Shown piece after piece: positions 32,699 through 42,300 of a stretch of 64,000 nucleotides of DNA. Made by a program: the position numbers and the translations under genes. The first letter of the stretch is position 1. The number at the start of each line of letters is the position of its first letter. The notes beneath the pieces are model-generated. The model saw only the letters and a program-made list of their open reading frames with translations. It was not told where the DNA came from and ran no database searches. This DNA is from Enchytraeus crypticus (Eukaryota; Annelida; Clitellata; Enchytraeida; Enchytraeidae), in contig CAJHZI010000769.1 of assembly GCA_905160935.1 (NCBI GenBank), positions 821,900 to 885,899 on the forward strand, given 5' to 3'.

Positions 32699-32986
32699 TT
32701 GTAGTATTATTCAAGAGTTTTTAAGTGCCCTAAGAATAACGAATGCAATGGGTATAAGTTAGACAACACTTACATCCTTAAATCCTTTAAACTAAAAACT
32801 TAAAATTAAAATTAAATCCTTTAAATTAACATTAAAATTAAATCCTAAAAATTAAATCCTTTAAACTAAAACTTAAATCCTTACAGTGAATGCTTACTTG
32901 GAAGCTCCGAACGATTCCTTTATCTTATCCTCCCTTCCTTTCTTATGCTCACTCTTCTCTGACTTGCCTCCACCGCCGCTAGCCAT
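28107..32986 (-). CDS. PPP1R2: Protein phosphatase 1 inhibitor-2 homolog, 4 exons
   Basis: Minus-strand exons 32986-32898, 32226-32032, 30325-30288 and 28237-28107 join with phases 2, 2, 1 to a 150-residue protein. Exon 2 carries the diagnostic core [19 protein letters not shown] followed by [12 protein letters not shown], matching the family's KWDEMN...[10 protein letters not shown]...MKIDEPSTPYH. Exon 4 carries [14 protein letters not shown], matching the F-E-x-KRK-L-HYNEG helix. Inhibitor-2 binds the catalytic subunit of protein phosphatase 1, and PTPYH contains the GSK3-type Thr site. The protein is shorter than vertebrate forms (about 205), shows no KGILK motif at the N-terminus, and has HYNE replaced by AYRM. 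The acidic tail is [11 protein letters not shown]. Exon 3 is only 38 bases ([12 protein letters not shown]) and rests on phase agreement and good splice signals. The ATG at 32986 is preceded by an in-frame TAG. A partial duplicate of exon 2 lies just upstream of it. Confidence 0.85.
28365..28570 (+). mobile_element. 3' end of the restriction-endonuclease LINE-like element
   Basis: Sense-strand match to the 3' part of the 7690-9070 element: GGCAAAGGCTTTCCATGATT, AATGCAGTCTGCTTCAA (here duplicated), CTCGAGTAGCCGGGCGGCGA and CAAACCCCAGGTTCTTTACA followed by GGGGTAAATAAATAAAA. Confidence 0.8.
28615..28885 (+). mobile_element. Second 3' fragment of the same LINE-like element
   Basis: GAAACCATGGGCCCGATGAA, AAATCGGCGATAAGCGAGAG and GTAGCCGGGCGGCGATTC, ending near the TTTACACCCGCGGTAA segment. 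Starts slightly further 5' than its neighbour. An ATT/AATAAT run separates the two. Confidence 0.8.
29536..29586. repeat. (GA)n microsatellite
   Basis: About 25 perfect AG units in the inhibitor-2 intron 3. Confidence 0.95.
29996..30190 (+). mobile_element. Repeat family F, longer copy
   Basis: AAGGTTTAACGTCCGTTTCC, AAGGATGATATCAGGGACGTC, a CGCTGCAGATCAATTCAC block and AAAGTGCTGAGGAGAAG. The same order is found at 39775-39960. Both are flanked on the left by an (AAT)n run. Probably a SINE whose sense strand is minus. Confidence 0.65.
30655..30860 (+). mobile_element. SINE-like family E, 5' truncated
   Basis: Begins GAGGAAGGCAACGGGAAACC and ends ACCTTGAACCTGCCACTTGG. The last 200 bases of family E, in inhibitor-2 intron 2. 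Confidence 0.75.
31173..31310 (+). mobile_element. tRNA-derived SINE, family A
   Basis: GTCAGTGGCGATGTCAGTAA, GGGGTTCAAATCCTGGGCTC and GAGGAAACTGATGTTAACAT. Just before it, GATCAGTGGC is tandemly repeated three times, a small duplication of the element's own first bases. Confidence 0.85.
31390..31655 (+). mobile_element. Two repeat family F fragments
   Basis: 31390-31450 reads AAGTTTAACGTCCGTTTCCT and GGGTGATGTCAGGGACGTC. 31590-31655 reads AATTTAACGTCCGGTTC and GGGCAATGTCAGGGACG after a TCAATCAATCAA run. The latter is the TTGATT-tailed subfamily also seen at 17990 and 43840. Confidence 0.65.
32231..32285 (-). repeat. TTGA array between the duplicate and the real exon 2 acceptor of PPP1R2
   Basis: Sense-strand (TTGATTGATTGATCGA)n of about 50 bases, ending in GATTGATCCGGTAG at the real acceptor. 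It joins the partial exon copy to the real exon. Confidence 0.85.
32286..32377 (-). pseudogene. Partial tandem duplicate of PPP1R2 exon 2 with its acceptor
   Basis: Sense strand keeps CTCTAG then ACAGGACAATCATGA and reads [20 protein letters not shown], i.e. the first 31 or so codons of exon 2 with a handful of substitutions (I for T, F for S, Y for D). After DYG it runs straight into the TTGA array, where TGA stops the frame within four codons, so it lacks a donor. Offset from the real exon is 150 bases. Confidence 0.85.
32413..32690 (+). mobile_element. tRNA-derived SINE, family C, best-preserved copy
   Basis: GTCTCAATAGCTCAATGGTT (A-box region), TGAGTTCGATTCCCGG (B box), CGCTGATCTGATAATAAAAT, TTCGGACATTCACCGG, GTGATATTAAAAGGTGATAG and ATCAACATAGTTGATCATTT, then an (ATT)n tail. 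About 250 bases excluding the tail. Confidence 0.85.
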
Positions 32987-33565
32987 GATACCCTACTGCT
33001 CCGATGTCAAACACTCTACCACCTACACCACTATATGTGTGGATCTGTCATTCTGGTCTCTGTTCGTCTGTCTGTAGGTTTGTGCGAATGTCATGAGTAG
33101 GCTTGACTAGCTTACTCTAAGCTTTGACTGGATGAGTAAAGTCAGTCAATAGCTTATTAGCATCAATGCTTTCCAATTTGTGTAGTATACAAGTTACAAC
33201 AGTATTCTTTATACTTTCTGGAAAAAATAGAAACTGCACAATAATATAAAATAATTATTGTACTAAATGGCTTAACCTTTCTCTTATTGTATTGCCTATA
33301 ACGTTAACGGCAGGTCCATGGGATTTGACTTTTTGAACCTATTCTATCATTAGCCTTTCTTTTTCATCTTTACTCATAACTTTGCTGATATATTAAGATC
33401 AAAAGGTAGGCTGCATGGTGGAGTTTGTTTAATGAGTTAAATGTATATGAGAGCTCTAGAGACAAGTCACACAGTGGGCCTATGGGCCTATAGTCTATGG
33501 ACACTTGTATAATTCTATTAGAGAAAAGTGAATTAGCACCGCAGCACTATATGTTTTCACATTAG

Positions 33566-33572
33566 AATGGAT

Positions 33573-33652
<80 letters not shown>
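33566..33652. repeat. (AT)n microsatellite
   Basis: More than 40 perfect TA units. Confidence 0.97.
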
Positions 33653-33654
<2 letters not shown>

Positions 33655-34404
33655 AGCAGCGCGCGTCGAGAGAAAAAACATCTATTTCTTCATTTATCAC
33701 AATCTAACAACAGCAGATATTTACAATCTAACAATTGAGAATAATAGTTAAAAGTAGTAATATTACTAATATAACAGGTGTAAAAAACAGACAGAGGTCA
33801 AATTTTTGGTAAAAATTATTGGTAAAAGCATAGCCTGTGCTAATGATTTAGGTTCAAAGGTCATGATTATGCGTTAAGCAGATTATGAGTAAGAATTTGT
33901 GTCTTGGTTGATTCTAGTAGGCCTGTTTGACAACAAACAGCAATAGATCCGGAGAGAGAGAGGGAGAGAGAGAGAATGATAGTAGCGAGGTAAACACAAA
34001 AAAGTAGTTCAAACATAGATTTTGATTTTATAGACCTCATATAGAAATTGATTTATATTGTATGTGTTTCATACTGCCGGGAATCTGGTGAATAAAGATT
34101 ATATATAATAGAGGGTACCTAGATTAAAAATACCTAAATTTTAGTAATATCATTTAGTATCATACGGAGTATAAAGTTTTTATCATTCAAGGAGCTACAC
34201 AATTACACAAGTAGAGAGTGCACAGCGTCTTTTAGCAACGTTTATCAGATGTGCTTTATTGGGAGAAAAATCTTAAGGGAAGCCAGTAACTGATCAGGAT
34301 TATAAAATATTAAAATTATCAAGGTTATAATAATAATTATTCTAATTATTATTATTACTATTATCATTATATTATTAATATTATTAATATTATATTGTTT
34401 AAGA

Positions 34405-34790
34405 TAGAAATCCCTGTGTTGTGCTCGGGTGTGGTTGGACCACGGCAGAATAGGGCAACCAAAACAATCAGCTGCGTGTATGTAAGAGGCCACTAAGGCA
34501 GGAGCTGAGGATGGTAAGAGGGGACCCACCTCACCATGAAATATTTTCCCCCTGGATTAAATGGTAATTAATTCATCTAACTGAGGAAGACAATGGGAAA
34601 CCACCTCAGAAGCCATACTGTTCCCAAGCTATTGGCTACAGAGGGTATGCATAAGGCATAGACTTTGTGAATGGATTAACTTGTTGATCTAAGACGTGCA
34701 CTTGTGGAGCGAGAAAGCAGTCTTTGAGTATGAATATGTACCTTGAACCTACCACTAGGTAGTGCACTGACGAGAAGAGAGGGTTTTAAA
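34405..34790 (+). mobile_element. SINE-like family E, full-length reference copy
   Basis: CCCTGTGTTGTGCTCGGGTG, GAATAGGGCAACC, TGTAAGAGGCCACTAAGGCA, GGGACCCACCTCACCATGAA, GGGAAACCACCTCAGAAGCC, CATAGACTTTGTGAATGGAT, CTTTGAGTATGAATATGTAC and CCTACCACTAGGTAGTGCAC. About 385 bases. I could not place convincing Pol III boxes in the head. Confidence 0.75.
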
Positions 34791-35052
34791 TAGTTTAGTA
34801 TCAGCTGATGGCATACCATGTATATATCCTTACAAGTGGACTCACTGTTATAGAACTCTGCTGTTTAATTAGCGCGCCGTATAAGTGCTTCAATAGAGAA
34901 CAAAATAGAGAGATTTTACGCGAAAGCACAAGATTGACAATTATTTATGAGCAAACCTAGACATAATGATAATATTAGCAAACCTACTCGATTTCAAGGA
35001 AATATTTTGAATTTTATATAACGATGGAACTTTTAATGTTTTTATTTTTCAG

Positions 35053-35183
35053 GGCGTAGTGACGCCAAGTTTAAAACAATAACAGAAGACACTGAGGAAG
35101 GTAAAGAGAGGCAAGATAACCGAATGCTCCGTCAGCAACCGTCAAGTCACAGCAACGCCGATGTAGAAGGTCTCGACACATGA
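35053..35183 (+). CDS. Candidate orphan terminal exon, unknown protein
   Basis: A strong acceptor (TTTTTATTTTTCAG) precedes 42 open codons ending in TGA at 35181-35183. The product is hydrophilic and protein-like (DAKFKTITEDTEEGKER, NRMLRQQPSSHSNADVEG). No family is recognised and no upstream exon was found, so it may be chance. An internal GGTAAAG at about 35100 could also act as a donor. Confidence 0.25.
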
Positions 35184-35369
35184 CATTAATATAGTTGTAG
35201 ACGGTGGTCAGCTAGATAAGATATGTATCATCTTCCCTGACGGCCGTTGTTCTGGTTTCTACAGACTGTTTGATACCCTGTGTTTCTTGGAATTTTTGAT
35301 TTATTTCTTTTAAATGTTTATTTCTATTTGTATTTGTCAGTGATTTGGTGTTGATGCTGAAATATAACA

Positions 35370-35371
35370 CA

Positions 35372-35410
<39 letters not shown>
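35370..35410. repeat. (CT)n microsatellite
   Basis: About 19 CT units. Confidence 0.95.
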
Positions 35411-35739
35411 ACGCTCAAGTTATCTTACCACTATAAAGCCAGGCTGTCATATACTAACTATGTGTCTATATATTCTAGTGCCTACTCTGCCTATTTTGAA
35501 TCCTGTATTTATGATTGTGTCTTGGAATGGAATAAAATTCCCATAGACATTCGTAACGTTCGCTAAAATTGTTTTTTGCTAACTTCAAAAATTATCTTAG
35601 ATTATTACTTGAGTAGTATCTGATACTATAACTTGGAATTTCTTCATATCTTTGTTTGCATGTGTTTGTGACTATGCTTAAGCGTATACTTTTTGAGCAT
35701 ACGAGAAATATTAATACTAGGTACATATGAGATTATTTG

Positions 35740-35740
<1 letters not shown>

Positions 35741-35827
<87 letters not shown>
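35741..35827. repeat. Compound (TA)n(TG)n microsatellite
   Basis: About 19 TA units followed directly by about 24 TG units. Overlapping frames reading HTHTHT or YIYIYI are artefacts. Confidence 0.97.
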
Positions 35828-35829
<2 letters not shown>

Positions 35830-36129
35830 ACATATGTATATCTGCATGTGCATATATAGGCCTATATGTATGTGCATGTTTATTTGTATATATGTGCACA
35901 TTGCGTCTATTCTTTGAGTTGCTATAGGCCTATATATGATTTACTTTTTCATTTTTAGTTTGCATATTGTTGTTTTTTAGTTAGTTTTTTTTATATAAAT
36001 TATGCATGATGGGTGGTCAACAAAATATGTTTTTATAACCTCTTTGACGGTCTAGTGTGTGTTATTGCATATTTGAGTGTTTTTTGAAATAAACCTAGTT
36101 CTCTCTCTCAACGGATGCGACACACGTAG

Positions 36130-36131
<2 letters not shown>

Positions 36132-36190
<59 letters not shown>
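36132..36190. repeat. (GA)n microsatellite
   Basis: About 28 GA units, then interrupted purines. An inverse (CT)n lies in the preceding 36100-36110, giving a small hairpin potential. Confidence 0.95.
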
Positions 36191-36194
<4 letters not shown>

Positions 36195-36534
36195 CGAGAG
36201 AAAGAATAAAGTAATAATTGGCATCTTGCAAACATTTCAAACAAATACATATAACGGTACAGATGTATAATGTCATTTTATTAGCACAAGGCAGCTTCAA
36301 GGCAAACAGTCTAACAACCTACTACCCACCTCACAAACGACCACATTAACGACCAATAGAGCTTTGAACACGAGCCCTCGGTAGAGTCCACTGGACTTAG
36401 CCCGACAGGCGGGATTAGATTAATCACTCCAAGTGCTAAACAAAGTCCACAATTTTCTCATTAGCGAACAATAACAAATATTTAACGTACAGAATTATAT
36501 AAATAGAGCCTATGCCCTTCACCAATGATGATAA

Positions 36535-36793
36535 TAATAATAATAATTAAGGTTTAACGTCCGTTTCCTTATCCAGGGATGATGTCAGGGATGCCCAAAT
36601 AGGATAGGATAGGTCCAAAGCACACTATTTTAAAATGCCATCAACTGTTCAACTACTGGCTGGAGCCAGTGGCGATGTCGGTAAGATATTCGACCGCGGA
36701 TCAGTATGTGCGAGGTTCAAATCCGGGCTCGTCCGTCACTGACACCGCTTTCGAGTGAGGAAACTGACGTTAACCTTAGCTTTACCAGCTTTT
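36535..36793 (+). mobile_element. Family F fragment followed by a family A SINE
   Basis: 36540-36600: AAGGTTTAACGTCCGTTTCC and GGGATGATGTCAGGGATG. 36657-36793: CTGGAGCCAGTGGCGATGTC, GACCGCGGATCAGTATGTGC, AGGTTCAAATCCGGGC and GAGGAAACTGACGTTAACCT, full-length family A and one of the closest to consensus. Confidence 0.85.
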
Positions 36794-37059
36794 ATTGATC
36801 ATACGATCGAGCATGAGAATCGGTCTCAGGATCAAATTCAGCCAGGACCGTCACTGACGGTGGCACAGTGGTAGATACATGCGAGGTTAACTGTTTTAAG
36901 ATAGTATAGATTTTTTCCTACACAGCACAACGCTTTTAACATCACGTGATCTCCTATCATTATTACAGCGCAGTACTTAGTAAATACTGCATACTACCTA
37001 AGCAAACATTATCGTCTAAGTGTAAAGATATGCGTAACACTACTAACAGTAGGATGTGC

Positions 37060-37265
37060 ATACAAAATTATCTGATGTGTAAATATGTTAAAAGATGTGT
37101 AGGCATACACATGTTATCATATGTGTACACATGTTATTTGATGTGCATACATGTTATTAGATTTGTACACATGTTTTTATATGTGTATACATGTTATCAG
37201 ATGTGCACACGTGCTAGTATATGTGCATTTATGTTATCATATGCTAACACATGTAATAAAATGTG
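37060..37265. repeat. Degenerate 20-21 bp repeat (ACATGTTATCATATGTGTAC)
   Basis: About ten imperfect units with palindromic ACATGT and ATATGTG cores. The 175-codon plus frame through it is repeat plus a purine tail (37350-37470) and is not supported as a gene. Confidence 0.75.
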
Positions 37266-37692
37266 TCAGAGAGTGCAAGCAGGAATGTTGAAAGCAATAG
37301 ATTCATCAGTTTACAACAGACAATATAATTCTCTAAGTCAAACAGTACAAAGAAGAGAGAGAAAGAGCGAGAGAGAGAGAAAGAGAGAGAAAAAAAGATT
37401 GGAAAAGAACGGAAAGAAAAAAAAGAAAAGCGGAAAAGAACAAAACGCAACAGAAAGGAGGAGAATAAAATGAATAACCTAAGAGCCAAGTTGCAGAGCG
37501 AAATTACCTTATGTCATGAACATAGCTAACCTACAGTCACATTATGTAGAAACCAAAAACCAAAACGAGAAATAAAGAAAATATTAGCATAGAATGATCT
37601 ATACTGTAGTGTATAGGAGTGGAATATTTGCACAGTCCACATGCTAATGCGTTAAGTGACCATCTCTCATTGCTAGAGATTAGTGTAAACAT

Positions 37693-37972
37693 ATCATCAT
37701 CATCATCGTCCCTTGAATCCCAGTTTAACTAGAGTCGGGATACAAATAGACTGTCTCAAATCCTCTCTGTCCTACACCATACCACCAGCCAATCCCCTAT
37801 TTGAGACTTTTCCATTCGCTTAAATTTTTGTAGCAATTTCTGGAGCCTAGGCGCTCGACAACCGAATTACCTTTCTGACGTTGGTGTGGATCTTGATGCT
37901 TTAGTCGCCTTCTACGATATGTGCAGTCACCGCTTGGGCAATTCTTCAAACAACCCGGACACAACACGGGGA
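37693..37972 (-). mobile_element. SINE-like family D
   Basis: Plus strand shows ATCATCATCATCGTCCCTTG (tail inverted), GACTGTCTCAAATCCTCTCT, GCAATTTCTGGAGCCTAGGC and ACCCGGACACAACACGGGG. The full-length copy best suited as reference. Confidence 0.75.
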
Positions 37973-38579
37973 AACTAGTGATTAATCTAAAAACATTCAC
38001 TAATTTATTGCTTTCAAATGTCAGTCTTAAGATAGGCCTACATATTCCAACAGCCATTCTGCTGGCAGGCTCTTTAGAGAGTTCACTCCATCAAACGTAA
38101 ATCCTTCACCAAAAGTTAAGCGATAATATATATCAACACATAATTTAGCCTGCAGCTTGGGTAAAGTATGACCTCTGAAGTAGGTACCCTTTACCTTCCA
38201 CAGTGTTCTTACTAAGTCGCCCCTTGCGACATGCACAGTTTACAGATGGTCTACTCTTCAGAGACATGGGCACACTCGAGGTGATAAGACCCTAGACATG
38301 TTAATACGACAATAACAAAATCTCAGTCAACAAAAATACGTCACAGTCACAATGAAATATAAAAGTGAGCAACAGGAACAACAGAGAGTCAATAAGTATC
38401 AACCACACGACACGAGAACCTGATGAACAAACAAACGCTTAACTTACAATATAAACAGTTCTATTGATTGCTTACGATTAACTCCTGCACAGGTAATGCT
38501 TCGTTGACTATAGCGTCTATGTAGTAAGTGAATGACCCTATGAAATAGTTAACAAATTTCTACATAGTAACTCTATCAA

Positions 38580-39245
38580 ACAATGGTTAGATCATTGCCT
38601 TGAGTGAGAGCGAATCAATGAAGATACTAATGAATACCTTGATACCTTGATGAATCGATGAATAGATCAATGAATACCTGAATGAATCGATGAATAGATC
38701 AATGAATACCTGAATGAATCGATGAATGGATGAATAGATCAATGAATACCTGAATGAATCGATGAATAGATGAATTTTACATGGAATAGCTAAATTAAAC
38801 ACTGGCGATAAATTAATCAATGGACAATGAATAGACCAATGAACTGATGAATTAAAAAAAATTGAACTATCCAATGAATAAAGCAATGAATAGATCAATG
38901 AATAGATCAATGAATAGACCAATGAACTGATCAATTAAAAAATTGAACTATCCAATGAACAGAGCAATGAATAGATCAATGAATAGATCAATTCATAAAT
39001 TAATGAATAGATCAAAATATAGATCAATAAATAGACCAATGATCAATTCATAAAATTTATCCATCAAATGAATAGATCAATGAATAGATCAATGATTATA
39101 TTAATGAATAGATCATTAATAGACCAATGAATAGTTTCACATACAGATCAATGAATAGATGAGTGAATAGATTCACGTATGCATCAATGAATAGATCAAT
39201 GAATTGATCAGCATATAGATCAGTGACTATATCAATCAATTGCTC
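38580..39245 (-). repeat. Repeats of ATGAATAGATCAATGAATAC, 3' of DOLPP1
   Basis: About 30 degenerate units mixing ATGAATAG and ATCAATGA. On the DOLPP1 sense strand this is a TTCATTGATCTATTCA pattern, related to but looser than the TTGA arrays. It starts about 60 bases after the DOLPP1 stop and may be in its 3' UTR. Confidence 0.8.
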
Positions 39246-39307
39246 GACCACAAATGACGTGCTGCAAGGACGATGATGTGCTGAATTGATCAGTCCACTG
39301 AATAATG

Positions 39308-42300
39308 TCACTGGATCTTCCTTAGTCTACTGCGAGTCTCGACCCTGTTGCTGCAGTACTCAAACCACAGACAGTTAGGAATGTGCGTCGAGTCCCTGAT
39401 CATCAGCAGTTCACTCAGCCTCCTGCAGACACACCAATGGTAATTAAATTAAACAAAAACGTCTCCTATGGACAGCATGAGGAAGGCAACGGGAAACCAC
39501 CTCAGAAGCCATACTTTTCCAAAGCTATAGGCTACATAAGGTATGTATAAGGCATAGACTTTGTGAAGGGATTATCTTGTTGATCTAAGGAGTGCTCTAA
39601 TGGAGCGAGAAACAGACTTTGAGTATGAACATGTACCTTGAACCCGCCACTTGGCAGTGCACTGAAGAAGAGGAGTATGATCGAAACAATAATTATCATG
39701 GCCTCCATTTTTGACATATATTAGAAAAATATCGTAGTCAGTACCACGTAGGCCTACTACTACTACTACTACTAATAATAATAATAATAGTAAAGGTTTA
39801 ACGCCTACTTCCTCATACAAGGATGATGTCAGGGACGTCCCCCGTCACATGTCACTACAAAAAGATTTACCACAAACGATCTGAAAAAACATGTGCTGAA
39901 GAGAAACAAAAAGATCCTAAACAGTGCCGGTCCAGTGATCAAACCCTAACCTAATGGACAGCATTAAACTATCATACATTATGATTACTTGGTAATTTTA
40001 AATAGTTGTTTACTAAGTTATGATATTTAATAGGAAAAGCATTTTTAAATAGCACCATTTATATTTTCTATAAGTAAAATTAACAAAAAAGTTGTAAACA
40101 GAGAGAGAGGTAAATTCTAGTAAAGTCCTACCGTATGAAGTGATGTAAGACAAATTTAGGGCTACAATAAAGTATATAAAATATACATAATAGAATAAAT
40201 ATATCCAAATTTACTATAAATAAATTTGTATACATATCAGGCTATGAGTCATCATGAACTCTGTTCCTTACACAGCTTGGCGGGGAGGGGTTTCGCAAAC
40301 ATATGGATGTGAGGTAGTTTACCATTGTGTTATGGAGGAGAACATGGGAGTGCAGACATGCTGAACAACTAGAAACCAGATAACCGCAACACCCGCCCCA
40401 ATGGCAGAGCCATACAGCACCTGACTAGAGCTATGGTACTGTAAGTAGACACTGTGATCAATCAATCAATCAATCAATTAATCAATCAATCAATTAATCA
40501 ATAAGTTAATAAATCAATCAAATATGGAACCAAAAAGTTAAATTAGTAATTTAAAGTATTTAAACAATAAATGCTAATTCCTCTTCATTTGGACATGAAG
40601 AGTAAAACGGAAGACAGATTTGAGTGGAGGCGTTATATACCATGGACCTGCCAATAGGCAGTGCCCTAAGAGAAAAAAGAGGGAGATTCAAATCGTGGGT
40701 ACAAAGAGTCATGTACCCTTTATTAAAAAGCTAAGCAAAGCTAATGTTAACGTCAGTTTCCTCTCTCGAAAGCGATGTCAGTGATGGGCGAGCCCAGGAT
40801 TTGAACCCTGCATATACTGATCCATTATATACTGATTATAATGTTTAATCCTGAAATCAGGAGGCCTTTGATAGACAGGATACAGTGTCAGGAAGTAGCT
40901 TAGAGGAACCAGACTGCCAAGCTGAACCACCTGAACCGTGAGAGTCAAATTTATATCACTAGAAAAACTGATGTTAACATTAGCTTTACCAGCTTTTTGA
41001 TCCTCACTCAAACCCCATTCCATTCGTAACCATTTGAGTAACTTAAAAGTGAATATTTGTGAGCGAAAGAAAAATAGTAATATTGATAAAGTCGCGATGA
41101 GAAACAATTAGCTGATAATTGGCTGACAAGTGACTTGCAGCCCAGGGGTGGCTAAGCAAGATGCCTATAGGTGTTCTCACAGCCTATAGAACATTTAGTA
41201 CTGAACCTCACTCCCCCCATTTATACTCTAAAGCTAAAGCTAAGGTTAACGTCAGTTTCCTCACTCGAAAGCAATGTCAGTGACGGGCGAGCCCAGGATT
41301 TGAACCCCGCACATACTGATCCGCAGTCGAGTATCTTACCGACATCGCCACTGGCTCCAGTCAAAACAATAAATTTGAATAATTCTGGTGATGGATATGA
41401 ATTAGGCAAAGTGTAACAAACCGGCTATAACAAACAAGAACTGCAAGAGCGCTAGCAGCCAACCACACAAGATACTTCCATAGGTTGTGTACCATCTTCT
41501 GATTGTGGTGCAACCTGAATAACAACAACAAGAACAACAAAGCTTAAACATTCACGATTCATTGCTGAACTAAATAAATAGATAATTATCTACTCATAAT
41601 ATGAAAAAAATGCAAATGTTGCCCTAATTGTCACATTTAAACTAGTATATACTCTGACATTGAAGGAATTTATTTGTTATAAAGTTAGACTTATTATTTT
41701 ATTAAGAAGTTTAACAAATTTATTTGCTAGAAGTTTAACATATTTATTTGTTAAGAAGTTTAACAAATTTATTTGCTAGAAGTTTAACATATTTATTTGT
41801 TAAGAAGTTTAACAAATTTATTTGCTAGAAGTTTAACATGTTTATTTGTTAAGAAGTTTAACAAATTTATTTGCTAGAAGTTTAACTTATTTATTTGTTA
41901 AGAAGTTTCACAAATCTCAGGATACATTTGCTACACTTTAGGAAGAGAATAAGATAGAGAGAGAAATATTAAGAGAGAGAGAGAGAGAGAAGAGAGAGAG
42001 AGGGAGAACAGAGAGAGAGGGGTCTATTACCTGAAGAAGAGGAAGAGAGTGAGATAGAGAGAGACACAGAGAGAGAGAGAGAGACGTGTAACCTGAAGAA
42101 GAGGAAGAGAGTGAGATAGAGAGAGAAGAAAGACATGAACTGAGCATGACTCGACGGCATTCCATACTCCGTGAACAACACCGTGACCTGACCTACATAT
42201 CAGCAATCAATCGGGTCACGATACAAACCATATTCACCAGAATTATGCTTCGTGACCTGACCTACATAAACATCAGGTCAATCAATCGGGTCACGATACA

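Larger units (their letters stand above)
32987..35052. other. Intergenic stretch with microsatellites and a SINE
   Basis: Apart from the (AT)n run at 33566-33652 and the family E SINE at 34405-34790, I see no exon-like sequence. Purine runs occur at 33952-33975. AT-rich throughout. Confidence 0.5.

Noticed and set aside
36946-37473. 175-codon plus-strand frame
   Set aside because: Built from a degenerate ACATGTTATCATATGTG repeat and a purine run; no domain or splice context.
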